Shown here in pieces: positions 18,701 through 27,983 of a DNA stretch of 64,000 nt. The notes beneath the pieces are model-generated. The model had not been told where the DNA came from. It searched no databases and saw nothing but the letters and a program-made list of their open reading frames with translations. The stretch lies in assembly GCF_014697625.1 (NCBI RefSeq), contig NZ_JACJSG010000002.1, positions 186,001 to 250,000 of the forward strand, given 5' to 3'. Origin of the DNA: Anabaena azotica FACHB-119. GTDB taxonomy: Bacteria; Cyanobacteriota; Cyanobacteriia; Cyanobacteriales; Nostocaceae. Made by a program: the position numbers and the translations under genes. Position 1 is the first letter of the stretch, and every line of letters starts with the position of its first letter.

Positions 18701-18804
18701 TAGCGTGGCAAGGCTAAAATAGTGCAATAAGTTTCCTCTCTAACCTCTGTGTCTCTGTGCCTCTGTGGTTAATTAATGCAACATTTTAAGCTTGCCACGC
18801 TAGT
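18697..18804. mobile_element. Inverted-repeat element, copy 2 of the GTAGTGGCGTG family
   Basis: Left arm AGTAGCGTGGCAAGGCTAAA (from 18699) continues ATAGTGCAATAA. Right arm TTAATGCAACATTTTAAGCT then TGCCACGCTAG (18772-18803). The middle carries a CTCTGTG-rich stretch (CCTCTGTGTCTCTGTGCCTC). The element directly abuts copies 1 and 3. Confidence 0.75.
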
Positions 18805-18935
18805 AGTAGCGTGACCGGACTAAAATGTGGCATTAGATGGGGGAAAATCGAACGCAGATGCACGCAGATAAACGCAGATGAACAAGATGATAGATTGTTG
18901 GCTAATGCACAAAATTAGTCCGGTCATGCCACTAC
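18803..18935. mobile_element. Inverted-repeat element, copy 3 of the GTAGTGGCGTG family
   Basis: Left arm GTAGCGTGACCGGACTAAAA (from about 18806) continues TGTGGCATTAG. Right arm CTAATGCACAAAATTAGTCC then GGTCATGCCACTAC (18902-18935). The middle has three CGCAGAT repeats (ACGCAGATGCACGCAGATAA). Confidence 0.78.
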
Positions 18936-19050
18936 AGGAACGCACCGTCACATAACTAGGTGCGTTAGGCGCTTAGATTATCTTTCTCGTGACAAATCAT
19001 CTGGTAATATGCGCCTAACACACCCTACAACTATTGAGTACAACTATTGA

Positions 19051-19692
19051 CTATGAATTAAAATTTTTGATTACTTCTAATAGTTCGGTTGGGTGGTTAA
19101 TTAAAAAATCGGGATTTTGTTTGGCTAAGATTTCGGAGGAGTTGAAGCCCCAAGTTACGGCAATTACTTTGATATTGGCTTTCTTGGAGGCTTCAATATC
19201 TCTAGTTTCGTCGCCGACATAAATTACTGCATGAGGCTTGAATTGTTTCTGCCTCATGACGTTATTAATTATAGTGGTTTTGCCAAAAATTGTCACTCCT
19301 GAATAGATAAAGTCAAATAAACTGTCTAGTTCATTAATTGCTAAAAAGGCGGTAACGTTATCTCTAGAGTTTGAGGTAATGATTCCTAGCTTATAATCAT
19401 GCTGTTGTAGCTGTATTAGTGCTTCTTTAATGCCTGGAATTGGTTTTAACTCAGGAATTTTATTTTTTAATTCTGATTTAACTTTTTTGACTAAGAAAGG
19501 TATTTTTATCAGCGAGACTCCTGAGTATTTAATAATTTCTCTTGATGAAAAACTTCTGAGTAGAGTTAATTGTTCTGGTGTAATTTGTGCATAACCAAAC
19601 TCTGCCGCCAAGCGATTGGCAATACCGACAAGAGCATCTACAGTATCAGCAATCGTACCATCAAAATCAAAAATGATTACTTTCTGGGTCAT
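19051..19692 (-). CDS. HAD-superfamily hydrolase, phosphoglycolate-phosphatase-like
   Basis: A 213-residue HAD hydrolase. Motif I DFDGTIADT (9-17) carries both catalytic Asp residues, motif II is ITSNS (after YKLGI), a Lys precedes TTIINNV (motif III), and motif IV is VGDETRDIEASKKA. A helical cap (about 20-85) places it in subfamily I with Gph/PGPase and pyrophosphatase-like enzymes. The substrate cannot be read from sequence. Its start lies inside the end of queG (26-bp overlap, same strand), so the two are very likely co-transcribed and translationally coupled; whether the phosphatase has anything to do with queuosine is unknown. Confidence 0.9.
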   Translation of the reverse strand: MTQKVIIFDFDGTIADTVDALVGIANRLAAEFGYAQITPEQLTLLRSFSSREIIKYSGVSLIKIPFLVKKVKSELKNKIPELKPIPGIKEALIQLQQHDYKLGIITSNSRDNVTAFLAINELDSLFDFIYSGVTIFGKTTIINNVMRQKQFKPHAVIYVGDETRDIEASKKANIKVIAVTWGFNSSEILAKQNPDFLINHPTELLEVIKNFNS

Positions 19693-20641
19693 TATTTCCC
19701 TGGGATGCGTCTAGATTAGCACGGGCATTCCGTCTTAACATTTCTGGCTTAATTCGCCTCAATGCTGATGCCGGAAATCTTTTTTCCCACTCCTCATCTG
19801 AGATTTGCGCTAATTCTATCAGCTGAGGCGCAATATTTTCTGGGTATGGTTGAAAATCTACCACATCTGTTGTTTGAGCAAAACGCTGATTCCAAGGACA
19901 TACATCTTGGCAAATATCACAACCGGCTACCCAGCCCTGCATCCGGGATGCGATCGCCTGCGGTAATTCTGCTGCCCGATTCTCTATGGTATGATACGCA
20001 ATGCACTGGTTGGCATCAACTACAAACGGTTGAGTAATCGCACCTGTAGGACAAGCATCTATACAGCGAGTACAGTTACCACAATGTTCTGTATGTGGGC
20101 GATCGCTTTCTAGTTGCAGATTTGTCACTACTTCACCCAAGAATACCCAAGAGCCATACTCTCTCGTAATTACATTACCATTTTTCGCTATCCAGCCAAT
20201 CCCGGCTCGTTGCGCCCAGACTTTATCTTGTACTGGGCCAGTATCTGCATAGTGACGCGCTTGTACGCCTGTATCTAGTGATTGTAACCAACTGGTAAAC
20301 GCTTTGAGTTTTTTGTGCATCACCTTATGATAGTCTCTCCCCCAGCCATAGCGGGAAATTTTGGCGTATTCTTCACCTGGGGGACGTTGCTGTGGGGTGT
20401 AGTAATTGAGCGCCACAGATACAAGCGATCGCGCTTCTGGCATGATTAAGCTGATATCATAGCGCTTCGGGTTATCCATCCACTGCATATCAGCGTGATA
20501 ACCCAGCTTTATCCATGCTTGCAGTCTTTCGGCTTCTGTGTTCTTCCCTGGACTGACAGCAGCAATGCCAACTTGATGAAAACCAAGCTCTATGGCTTTT
20601 TCTTTTACCACACTGCTGTTAACTACGGAACAGTGGTTCAT
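19667..20641 (-). CDS. queG: Epoxyqueuosine reductase QueG
   Basis: A 324-residue cobalamin- and [4Fe-4S]-dependent enzyme that makes the last reduction to queuosine at the tRNA wobble position. Seen: AIELGFHQVGIA, PEARSLVSVALNYY, HYADTGPVQDKVWAQRAGIG (with the active-site Asp), GNVITREYGSWVFLGEV, and two ferredoxin clusters CGNCTRCIDACP and CDICQDVCPWN. The frame is open to 20884, but the extra 81 residues do not look like the family and would overlap the divergent HCP gene start, so the ATG at 20641 is chosen. It forms an overlapping pair with the HAD gene. Confidence 0.94.
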   Translation of the reverse strand: MNHCSVVNSSVVKEKAIELGFHQVGIAAVSPGKNTEAERLQAWIKLGYHADMQWMDNPKRYDISLIMPEARSLVSVALNYYTPQQRPPGEEYAKISRYGWGRDYHKVMHKKLKAFTSWLQSLDTGVQARHYADTGPVQDKVWAQRAGIGWIAKNGNVITREYGSWVFLGEVVTNLQLESDRPHTEHCGNCTRCIDACPTGAITQPFVVDANQCIAYHTIENRAAELPQAIASRMQGWVAGCDICQDVCPWNQRFAQTTDVVDFQPYPENIAPQLIELAQISDEEWEKRFPASALRRIKPEMLRRNARANLDASQGNNDPESNHF

Positions 20642-20855
20642 TTGTATGAGCAATTGCCAAACTAGCGGCACTTTGATTATACATAAGTTAATCAAGCCTA
20701 AAGTTAAATATTTTCTACTCACTCCATTTGTAAATTTTATTTGCGTTTTGTAAAAAAATAACGCAATATGGTACGCAAGAGGACAAGCAACCCAGAGTGA
20801 TGCAAGCCTCCCACTGATTCGCAGTGAACTATAACCAATCGACTGTGGTGCAATC

Positions 20856-21374
20856 ATGACATTCACTTCTGACTCCGCTTCCACCCGTTTTTCTCAAGCT
20901 TTCAACAACATCCAAGCTGGTGATGTTGTTGCTTCTACAATTGCTATATTCCAAAGCCTCAGCATAGATGACCAGTTGGCAGTATTATGGTATGCCTATA
21001 CTGAAATGGGTCGTTCTGTTACCCCAGCCGCTACAGGTGCGGCGCGTTTACAATTAGCCGAAGGTCTATTAATTCAAATCAAGCAGATGTCTCATGCAGA
21101 ACAATTAGAAGTCATGCGTGACCTCGCTGCTAAGAAAAATACCCAGTTTTCTCGCTCCTACGGTATTCTCAGCACTAATACAAAATTAGCATTCTGGTAC
21201 GAACTATCAGAATTAATGGTTAAAGGTTTCGTTGTACCTGTACCCGCCAATTATAAAATTTCCCGTGATGGCGCTCAAGTATTAGAAACAATCAAGGGAT
21301 TAGATTTCGGTCAACAAATCACTGTTTTCCGCAAGGTTGCTGCTGATATGGGTGTTGATCCTTTGGCTGATTAA
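20856..21374 (+). CDS. Helical carotenoid protein paired with a CTDH (HCP4-like)
   Basis: A 172-residue OCP N-terminal domain homologue. Seen: LAVLWYAYTEMGRSVTPAA with the carotenoid-contact Trp45 and Tyr48 (equivalent to OCP Trp41/Tyr44), LAFWYELSELM with Trp114 (OCP Trp110), and GLDFGQQITVFRKVAADMG at the end. It is followed 326 bp downstream, on the same strand, by a gene for the OCP C-terminal domain homologue. In Nostoc the HCP encoded next to CTDH belongs to clade HCP4, whose member can quench phycobilisomes; the assignment here rests on synteny and must be checked by phylogeny. The ATG at 20856 is used. It is divergent from queG. Confidence 0.93.
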   Translation: MTFTSDSASTRFSQAFNNIQAGDVVASTIAIFQSLSIDDQLAVLWYAYTEMGRSVTPAATGAARLQLAEGLLIQIKQMSHAEQLEVMRDLAAKKNTQFSRSYGILSTNTKLAFWYELSELMVKGFVVPVPANYKISRDGAQVLETIKGLDFGQQITVFRKVAADMGVDPLAD

Positions 21375-21700
21375 CTATAGTAGGGAACAGGTAACAGGGG
21401 ACAGGAAACAGTTGGAAAAGCTGTTTACTATGGGAGTTTGATGATGACTCCTTGCCATAATATATCTGGCAAATCCTACATTTCCAACCTCAATGTCATA
21501 CTAATTTTAGTTCCCAGGCTATGGTCTGGGAGCTAATTCTTACTTGAGTATGAGTATCTGTTATAGGTAATATAGCCCTATGGCAGCTTTTTTATATCTA
21601 GTTTTAGCTTTTAATTGAGGTTTGTAGTCAGGATTTTGGTGTTGAGGGGCGTTAGGACTAAAGTCCTGACTACGAACTTAACTTTGTTACGGGTTATTTT
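21375..21700. other. HCP-CTDH intergenic region with a hairpin repeat
   Basis: Contains a short STRR fragment (AACAGGGGACAGG, 21389-21405) and an inverted repeat TGTAGTCAGGA...TCCTGACTAC at 21623-21673. This lies 28 bp before the CTDH start and may separate or attenuate the two genes. Confidence 0.55.
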
Positions 21701-22120
21701 ATGAAAACTGCTGAATCATTAACTCATATCCAGACAGAAGTTATTACCGGAATCACAGAAGCGACAATTTTGCAATATTTTGCTACTCTCAACGCAGGAG
21801 AATTTACAGCGACGGCGGCGTTGTTTGCTGCTGATGGTGCGATGTATCCGCCCTTTGAATCTGCTATTGTGGGACCAGATGCGATCGCTACCTACCTACA
21901 ACAAGAAGCACAAGGTATCAAAGCCGTTCCTCGTCAAGGGTTGGAAGAGACTTTAGAAGATGGGCAAATTCAAGTGCAAGTTTCCGGTAAAGCTCAAACT
22001 TCTTGGTGTGGCGTTAATGTTTTATGGCTATTTACTCTTAACCAACAAAGGCAGATCACTTACTCTCAAATCAAACTCTTAGCCTCTCCCCAAGAGTTAA
22101 TGACTTTGCGTCGTGAGTAA
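21701..22120 (+). CDS. OCP C-terminal domain homologue (CTDH), NTF2-like carotenoid carrier
   Basis: A 139-residue NTF2-fold protein homologous to the C-terminal regulatory domain of the orange carotenoid protein. CTDHs bind a ketocarotenoid as homodimers and hand it to HCPs. Seen: ILQYFATLNAGEFTATAALFAADGAMYPPFESAIVGPDAI (in parts LNAGEFTATAALFAADG and PPFESAIVG) and SWCGVNVLWLF. Cys103 corresponds to the cysteine reported to form an intermolecular disulfide that controls carotenoid release in Anabaena CTDH. The gene follows an HCP gene on the same strand. Together they are the two halves of OCP as separate proteins. Confidence 0.93.
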   Translation: MKTAESLTHIQTEVITGITEATILQYFATLNAGEFTATAALFAADGAMYPPFESAIVGPDAIATYLQQEAQGIKAVPRQGLEETLEDGQIQVQVSGKAQTSWCGVNVLWLFTLNQQRQITYSQIKLLASPQELMTLRRE

Positions 22121-22205
22121 GGTTAAGGACTGGACAAATAGGGGAAAAGAAAACCTTTCCCCTTTGCTCTTTTTATGGACTTATCACTCAGCGCCCTATT
22201 GAATG

Positions 22206-22311
22206 ATATGGCAGTAGCCACATAGGTTAGCACAAGGATGAATCATAAAATCTTTATGGCAAGCGGCTTTTCAGCCTATCACCTGTCCCCTGTCACCTGT
22301 CCCCTGCTATA
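22206..22311. repeat. TATAGCAG-type repeat element, copy A
   Basis: Begins TATGGCAGTAGCCACATAGG and ends CACCTGTCCCCTGCTATA. The interior matches copies B (35218) and C (35908): GGTTAG, GATGAATCA, AAAATCTTTAT, GGCAAGC / GTAAGCAGG. The right end overlaps the last codons of the gene at 22293. Confidence 0.8.
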
Positions 22312-22736
22312 TTTGCTGTTTGTAGAGAACGCAGCAACATTTTTCTTCCCAGTTCAATGTCTGATGGCGCACATTGCCAGTCTGGGTGTGCTGTCATTAA
22401 TAAGCTGTCTAAACTCTCTTGATCAAATAAATGCCAAACAGGGGCATTGTTAACTGTACTTTCTATCGCGTAGCAGTTAATGCCAACACAGTGAAGCGTG
22501 CAACTGCTAGCAATTCTGTCCAAGGTCATTTTTTCCCCTGGTTGCAAAAAGCGAAACTGACGGATAGCTTGCTTAAGTTCACTCATGCTCGAAACCATTA
22601 GCCCTGGTAAAGCGACGGTGAGGTTTTTATCTCCGTTCACCTTAATCCAGTAGTGCCGACTCGGATCTATTCCTTCTAACCAAGGTAATTCATCATCAAG
22701 GCGATAGCGTGGTGATAAACAAAAGGAAGCTTCCAT
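22293..22736 (-). CDS. Hypothetical protein, 147 residues
   Basis: Not recognised. A soluble protein with MEASFCLSPRYRLDDELPWLEGIDPS, an N-terminal pattern resembling small cyanobacterial proteins of unknown function, then YWIKVNGDKNLTVALPGLMV, a helix, FLQPGEKMTLDRIASSCTLHC and NNAPVWHLFDQESLDSLL. No signal peptide or membrane segment. Its last residues (NIAGDR) and its stop codon are read from the CTGCTATA end of a repeat element that overlaps the gene, so the natural C-terminus may have been altered when the element arrived. It stands alone. Confidence 0.7.
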   Translation of the reverse strand: MEASFCLSPRYRLDDELPWLEGIDPSRHYWIKVNGDKNLTVALPGLMVSSMSELKQAIRQFRFLQPGEKMTLDRIASSCTLHCVGINCYAIESTVNNAPVWHLFDQESLDSLLMTAHPDWQCAPSDIELGRKMLLRSLQTANIAGDR

Positions 22737-23117
22737 TGGTATTCGGTAGATTTACGACTAGGGTTTTAACTTGAGAGTATTTCCCACCGCTCCACTTAAA
22801 AATAGTACGTGGACTGGCTCATAATTTAAGTTTCTAATAACTTTTACCTATAAATCAAATAATGTTTGCAAAAGTTATTAAAATACTTAATATTTTGCAA
22901 CAATACAAGTTATGGAAGTTTCAGGTTAACTTTCAAGAAACACAGGTGACAGGTGACAGGTGATAGGTGACAGAAAGAAAAAAGGGAATAGTTGTGTTTC
23001 TTTCATGTTTTACGGGAGCGTTCATCGCGCCTGTAGGAGGCTTTCAAGAAACACAGGTGACAGGTGATAGATGACAGGTGACAGTTAATGTGAGTTCGAC
23101 GTTGAGAAAGACCCGCC
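22737..23117. repeat. Intergenic region with two copies of a CTTTCAAGAAACACAGGTGAC repeat
   Basis: CTTTCAAGAAACACAGGTGA followed by ACAGGTG/ATAGGTG units occurs at 22930-22972 and again at 23040-23083. A partial third copy is at 35800-35829. Near 23090, GTGAGTTCGACGTT resembles the end of the inverted-repeat element at 27984-28346. No gene is seen. Confidence 0.7.
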
Positions 23118-23819
23118 TTATTTCTCCAAATATCCTCCAGCGTAGGTAATTACACACATTGTTCGATAAGTTTTGTGATTTCCATACGCAACGCCGGCGA
23201 CTTTAAAAGCAGGGTTAAAAATATTGGTGCGATGACCGCGTGAGGGTACGCCATCATCAATAATCAACTGCATAACAATATCTTGAGCCGTATTTGGGCC
23301 ATAACTGATATTTTCCGCAGCCGTGGTTTGCCATTTACCATAGCGATTAATGCGTGTGAAGGGAGTGCTACCATCGCTACCATTATGACCAATTACACCC
23401 TTTGGGCCTTGGTCTTTAACATGATCTCTTGCGCCTAAAGACATTCCCTTAGATATTTTTAATGTTCCCACAGGACGGGCTGACTTGAGAAAGGCAGTAG
23501 CTTCGTCTACTGCTTTGACTCCTTCTTGGGTGATGAGATAGGTGTTAGTGGAAACTCTCACCCGATTACCTTGGAAACGTTTTCGATAATTTTCTATGAT
23601 AGGGACGTATGATCTAGGATTTGCTCGTACTTTGTTCATCTCCTCGATCACCTGTTGTTCTAATGGTAAGAGATAATTTGCTGCTAACAAAGTTGAATTA
23701 CTTGTTTGAACTATTGATGAAGTTGATTGTGCTAATGAGGAATTGTCTGTAAGCAGTGGGTGAGCAAAAAGAATTACTAAACTTGTAAAAATAAATATAC
23801 CATATTGATTGTGAAGCAT
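23118..23819 (-). CDS. Secreted CAP-domain (SCP/PR1-like) protein
   Basis: A 233-residue protein with an N-terminal signal peptide (hydrophobic 7-20, cleavage near SLAQS, about residue 31) and one CAP domain. Seen: [18 protein letters not shown] at the start of the domain, [25 protein letters not shown] (in parts ARDHVKDQG and GHNGSDGS) with the first His, [18 protein letters not shown] with the Glu, [26 protein letters not shown] (in parts [11 protein letters not shown]) with the second His. The two His and Glu of CAP proteins are therefore present. Bacterial CAP proteins are exported and of mostly unknown function (some bind Ca2+ or lipids). It stands alone. Confidence 0.9.
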   Translation of the reverse strand: MLHNQYGIFIFTSLVILFAHPLLTDNSSLAQSTSSIVQTSNSTLLAANYLLPLEQQVIEEMNKVRANPRSYVPIIENYRKRFQGNRVRVSTNTYLITQEGVKAVDEATAFLKSARPVGTLKISKGMSLGARDHVKDQGPKGVIGHNGSDGSTPFTRINRYGKWQTTAAENISYGPNTAQDIVMQLIIDDGVPSRGHRTNIFNPAFKVAGVAYGNHKTYRTMCVITYAGGYLEK

Positions 23820-24140
23820 TAATTACCTCAAAATTTGTACATTAGTATTAAGTTGAACATGATGAAAAACAAATTTATCTAGGTTTTTACGCCTATTCTG
23901 CATAAAAACACCTGGATTTCGCTTTCGTTTGTAGCATTTGCAACTGAAAATGTAAACCTTATTTATACTTAAATTAAATTTTTTAGATTTTGATGCCAAA
24001 AATGTATTAATTTGTCATGAATAATCAATAATTGAAAATAATTTTTCTGAATATCTTAGTTACTATTAGCAATTGTAAGATTAATAAATCTGGACATTAG
24101 TTGATAAAAGTAAACTTAGCTAGAAGACAGTCACGTCATA
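23820..24140. other. AT-rich intergenic region between divergent genes
   Basis: No gene or repeat is seen. It must hold the promoters for the CAP gene (minus) and the hybrid kinase gene (plus). Confidence 0.4.
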
Positions 24141-27100
24141 ATGTTAAACCGTCTGAAAATTAGCTCTAAAATTGGAGCCAGCTTTACTATCAGTATCGCC
24201 ATTTTGAGTACCATAGGTTTTATTGCACATAGAAGTATTCAAGAACTAATTACAGCTTCTCGTTGGGAACGACATACTTACCAAGTCCTCAGCCAAATCG
24301 CAGAAATTAATAGTTTATTATTCACCGCAGAAACGGGGCAACGGGGTTACATTATTACTGGAGAACAGCGATATTTAGAACCTTATCAGGTAGCTACAAA
24401 ATCACTAGAAGAAAAAGTTAAACAACTACAAAACATCACATCAGATAACCCTAAACAACAAGCATATATTGCCAAATTAGAGCCACTGATTAATGAAAGA
24501 ATAAATGTGATGCAGTCTGTGATTTATTTGCGGCGAAGTCAAGGTTTTGATGCTGCTCAAAAGGCGATGCTCTCAGATAAAGGTAGAGGCTTGATGGTGA
24601 AAATCAAGAACACTAGCCAGCAGATGAATGCCGAGGAATTAAGATTATTAGAAAAGCGTACAGTTTTAGCAAGAACAGCCGCCGATAACACTCTATTTAT
24701 TATATCTTATAGTATTCCATTAATAGCTTGTATTCTTGTTTTGATTGGGTATTTATTGACTAAACACATTTCCTCTCCCTTGCGGCAAATTTCTGATGCG
24801 GCCCAAAAGATGTCTAATGGGGATTTATCTGTTACTTTACCAGAGAGCGATCGCCAAGATGAAATCGGTGTGTTAGCACGCACTTTTAATCAAATGTTGG
24901 CTAACCTCAGAATTACAACTAAGAAGAACGAGGAACAAACTTGGCTGAAGTCTAATATAGCAGAATTGACGCAGTTATTACAAGGACAGCGTAGTTTAGA
25001 AAGCGTAACTAATCTAATTTTGTCAAAGCTTACACCACTGGTAGATTCACAGCAAAGCGTCTTTTATGTAATTGATAAAACTAAAGATGAGCCTGTATTT
25101 AAGTTAATAGGTAGTTACGCCTTTAATGAACGCCGACATTTAGCTAACCGGGTGCATTTAGGTGAGGGATTAGTTGGACAATGTGCTTTAGAAAAACAAA
25201 GAATACTATTAACTGAAGTTCCCAGTGATTATATCCGCATTAATTCGGGATTAGGTGAAGCTTTACCAATAAATATTATTGTTTTGCCTATCATGTTTGA
25301 AACCGAAGTGATTGCGTTAATTGAAATTGCTTCTTTTCACCGTTTTACTGAGTTAAATTTGACATTTCTTGAGCAATTCAGCGCCATCATTGGTGTATTC
25401 TTAAATAGTATTGATGCTAGCGCACAGACACAAAAGCTTTTAGATGAATCGGTAACTTTAGCAGCAGAACTCAAACAAAGTAATCAACTTTTAGAACAGC
25501 AAACACAGGAATTAGAAGATTCACAACAACTTCTCACACAGCAGCAGCAAGAGTTGCAACAATCTAACGAGGAATTACAGCAACTTAATGAGGAATTGGA
25601 AGAAAAAGCCGAGTTGTTGGAATTACAAAATAGAGAAGTTGCTCGCAAGAATCAAGAGATTGAAAAAGCTAGAAAATCTATAGAAGAGAAGGCAGAGCAA
25701 TTGAGCTTATCTTCCCAATATAAATCAGAGTTTTTAGCAAATATGTCTCATGAGTTACGTACACCGCTTAATAGTTTGTTGATTTTAGCAAAACTCTTAG
25801 CAGATAATTCCGCAGGTAACTTAACTGGTAAGCAGGTAGAATATAGCCAAACAATTTACTCTGCGGGGACAGATTTGTTAGAATTAATTAATGATATTTT
25901 AGATTTAGCAAAAATTGAGTCGGGGACTTTATCGGTAGAAGTAGAAGAAATAGACTTTCAGGATTTATATCATTATTTAGAAAGGACATTTCGGCAAGTT
26001 GCCCAAACTAAAGGGTTAAGTTTCACTATTAAACTTGACGACAAATTACCAGCAACGATATCAAGTGACCCTAAACGCTTACAACAAATTCTCAAGAATT
26101 TGTTAGCTAATGCTTTCAAGTTTACCGAGCAGGGAGGGGTCACTTTACAAATTGGTGTAGAACAAATTAATAGCAAGAATCTGATGATTACTTTTGCTAT
26201 TAGTGATACAGGTATTGGTATTCCTATTGAGAAGCAACAGATTATTTTTGAAGCCTTTCAGCAAGTAGATGGTACAACCAGTCGCAAGTACGGCGGAACA
26301 GGCTTAGGTTTATCAATTAGCCGCGAACTAGCGCATATGCTAGGTGGTAATCTGGGAGTGGTCAGTCAACCTGGACAGGGAAGCACTTTTACACTGTATT
26401 TACCGCAAATTTACCCAGGAACTAAGGCAATACCACCACAGCAGCCACTATCAATTGTCCCAGAAATTTTACCACCAGCGCCTACAGAAGATTTACAATC
26501 TATTACCTATAGTAGTAATATTGCCGACGATCGCCAGATAATTCAAAATGGCGATCGCGTCTTATTAATCATTGATGATGATGATAAGTTTGCCCGTATT
26601 TTACTCGATATGGCAAGGCAACAAGGCTTTAAAGGTATCGTTGCTTTCAGCAGTAAACAAGGTTTAGCCTTAGCAAGACAGTATCAGCCAAATGCCATTA
26701 CTCTAGATATTTATTTGCCAGATATGGATGGGTTAGCTTTGTTAGACCGCCTCAAGCATGACCCCCAAACTAGACACATTCCTGTTCACATCCTTTCTGT
26801 AGATGACCGTGAACAACGAGCTTTACAGTTAGGTGCAATTACTTTTTTACAAAAACCAGTTTCGCCAGAAATATTAAATCACACATTAACCCAAATCAAA
26901 ACTTTTATCGACCGCAAGGTTAAACGGCTTTTGATAATAGAAGATGACCCTGTACAAGCTCAAAGTATTATCGACCTTATTGGCAATGGTGATGTGCAAA
27001 GTATGGCAGTGAATACAGGAGGTGCAGCATTAGAAATGATCCGCTCACAACACTTTGATTGTATCGTGTTGGATTTGGGTTTACCTGATATGAGCGGTTT

Positions 27101-27725
27101 AGAACTGTTGGAAGAAATCAAACAAGAACCCAACCTAGCAAAACTGCCAATTATTGTTTACACAGGTAAAGAAATTAGTCGCCAAGAAGAAACCCAACTG
27201 CGAGGATTAGCTGAGAGTATTATTATTAAAAATGTGCGATCGCCAGAACGTTTACTAGATGAAACTGCCCTTTTCTTACATCGAGTCCAGGCAAATTTAC
27301 CCCAACCACAACAGCAAATTCTCGAACAACTGCACCAAACCGACCCAGTATTAGCAAATCGCAAAATCTTAATTATTGATGATGACTTGCGAAATATCTT
27401 TGCCATCACCAGTTTGTTAGAAGGTTATCAAATGCAGGTAATATTTGCTGAAAATGGTAGAGACGGCATAGATATGTTGCAAACTCATCCCGATGTTAAT
27501 GCCGTATTAATGGATATAATGATGCCAGACATGGATGGCTACGAAACAACCAGCCGCATCCGCCAAATACCACAATTCCGTACCCTACCTATTATCGCCT
27601 TAACCGCCAAAGCTATGCCAGGCGATCGCGAAAAGTGCATCCAAGCCGGCGCTTCCGATTACATCACCAAACCTGTAGACACAGAACAACTCTTATCTCT
27701 GCTGAGAGTTTGGTTATATCGTTAG
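24141..27725 (+). CDS. CHASE3-HAMP-GAF hybrid histidine kinase with three receiver domains
   Basis: A 1194-residue membrane sensor kinase. Order: TM helix (about 13-31); CHASE3 periplasmic domain with ETGQRGYIITGEQRYLEPY; TM helix (about 185-206); HAMP with KMSNGDLSVTLPESD; GAF domain (about 275-430); long Gln/Glu coiled coil (about 435-535); HisKA with FLANMSHELRTPLNSLL (phosphoacceptor His537); HATPase with NLLANAFKFTEQGG, DTGIGIP, and KYGGTGLGLSISREL. Three receiver domains begin at about residues 807 (LLIIDDDDKFA), 930 (LLIIEDDPVQAQ) and 1074 (ILIIDDDLRNIF). The last receiver matches the terminal receivers of large cyanobacterial phosphorelay kinases. No HPt domain is present. It is monocistronic, and the ligand is unknown. 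Confidence 0.95.
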   Translation: MLNRLKISSKIGASFTISIAILSTIGFIAHRSIQELITASRWERHTYQVLSQIAEINSLLFTAETGQRGYIITGEQRYLEPYQVATKSLEEKVKQLQNITSDNPKQQAYIAKLEPLINERINVMQSVIYLRRSQGFDAAQKAMLSDKGRGLMVKIKNTSQQMNAEELRLLEKRTVLARTAADNTLFIISYSIPLIACILVLIGYLLTKHISSPLRQISDAAQKMSNGDLSVTLPESDRQDEIGVLARTFNQMLANLRITTKKNEEQTWLKSNIAELTQLLQGQRSLESVTNLILSKLTPLVDSQQSVFYVIDKTKDEPVFKLIGSYAFNERRHLANRVHLGEGLVGQCALEKQRILLTEVPSDYIRINSGLGEALPINIIVLPIMFETEVIALIEIASFHRFTELNLTFLEQFSAIIGVFLNSIDASAQTQKLLDESVTLAAELKQSNQLLEQQTQELEDSQQLLTQQQQELQQSNEELQQLNEELEEKAELLELQNREVARKNQEIEKARKSIEEKAEQLSLSSQYKSEFLANMSHELRTPLNSLLILAKLLADNSAGNLTGKQVEYSQTIYSAGTDLLELINDILDLAKIESGTLSVEVEEIDFQDLYHYLERTFRQVAQTKGLSFTIKLDDKLPATISSDPKRLQQILKNLLANAFKFTEQGGVTLQIGVEQINSKNLMITFAISDTGIGIPIEKQQIIFEAFQQVDGTTSRKYGGTGLGLSISRELAHMLGGNLGVVSQPGQGSTFTLYLPQIYPGTKAIPPQQPLSIVPEILPPAPTEDLQSITYSSNIADDRQIIQNGDRVLLIIDDDDKFARILLDMARQQGFKGIVAFSSKQGLALARQYQPNAITLDIYLPDMDGLALLDRLKHDPQTRHIPVHILSVDDREQRALQLGAITFLQKPVSPEILNHTLTQIKTFIDRKVKRLLIIEDDPVQAQSIIDLIGNGDVQSMAVNTGGAALEMIRSQHFDCIVLDLGLPDMSGLELLEEIKQEPNLAKLPIIVYTGKEISRQEETQLRGLAESIIIKNVRSPERLLDETALFLHRVQANLPQPQQQILEQLHQTDPVLANRKILIIDDDLRNIFAITSLLEGYQMQVIFAENGRDGIDMLQTHPDVNAVLMDIMMPDMDGYETTSRIRQIPQFRTLPIIALTAKAMPGDREKCIQAGASDYITKPVDTEQLLSLLRVWLYR

Positions 27726-27983
27726 TCAATTATTAATTGTAGGTTAAAATCAAGCTTAATTGTGGATAATTATCAAAAATTAGCGTAGTAAAGCAGATAA
27801 TATGCGTTTGCATAATTAACAAATGTTAAATATCCAGCGTTTTGCAACAAATCTTTTCAGATTAAGATATTTTTTCTTAACTTTATTCACTGTTTGAAAA
27901 TTTTTTCCTAACTGTCTTAACTTTCCTTGAATTTTTACTCTATTACTGAGAATATGCCAGCAGAATTCCACGCTGGTAGTAAA

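Noticed and set aside
20642..20884. 81-residue N-terminal extension of QueG
   Set aside because: Not like QueG, and it overlaps the start of the divergent HCP gene.
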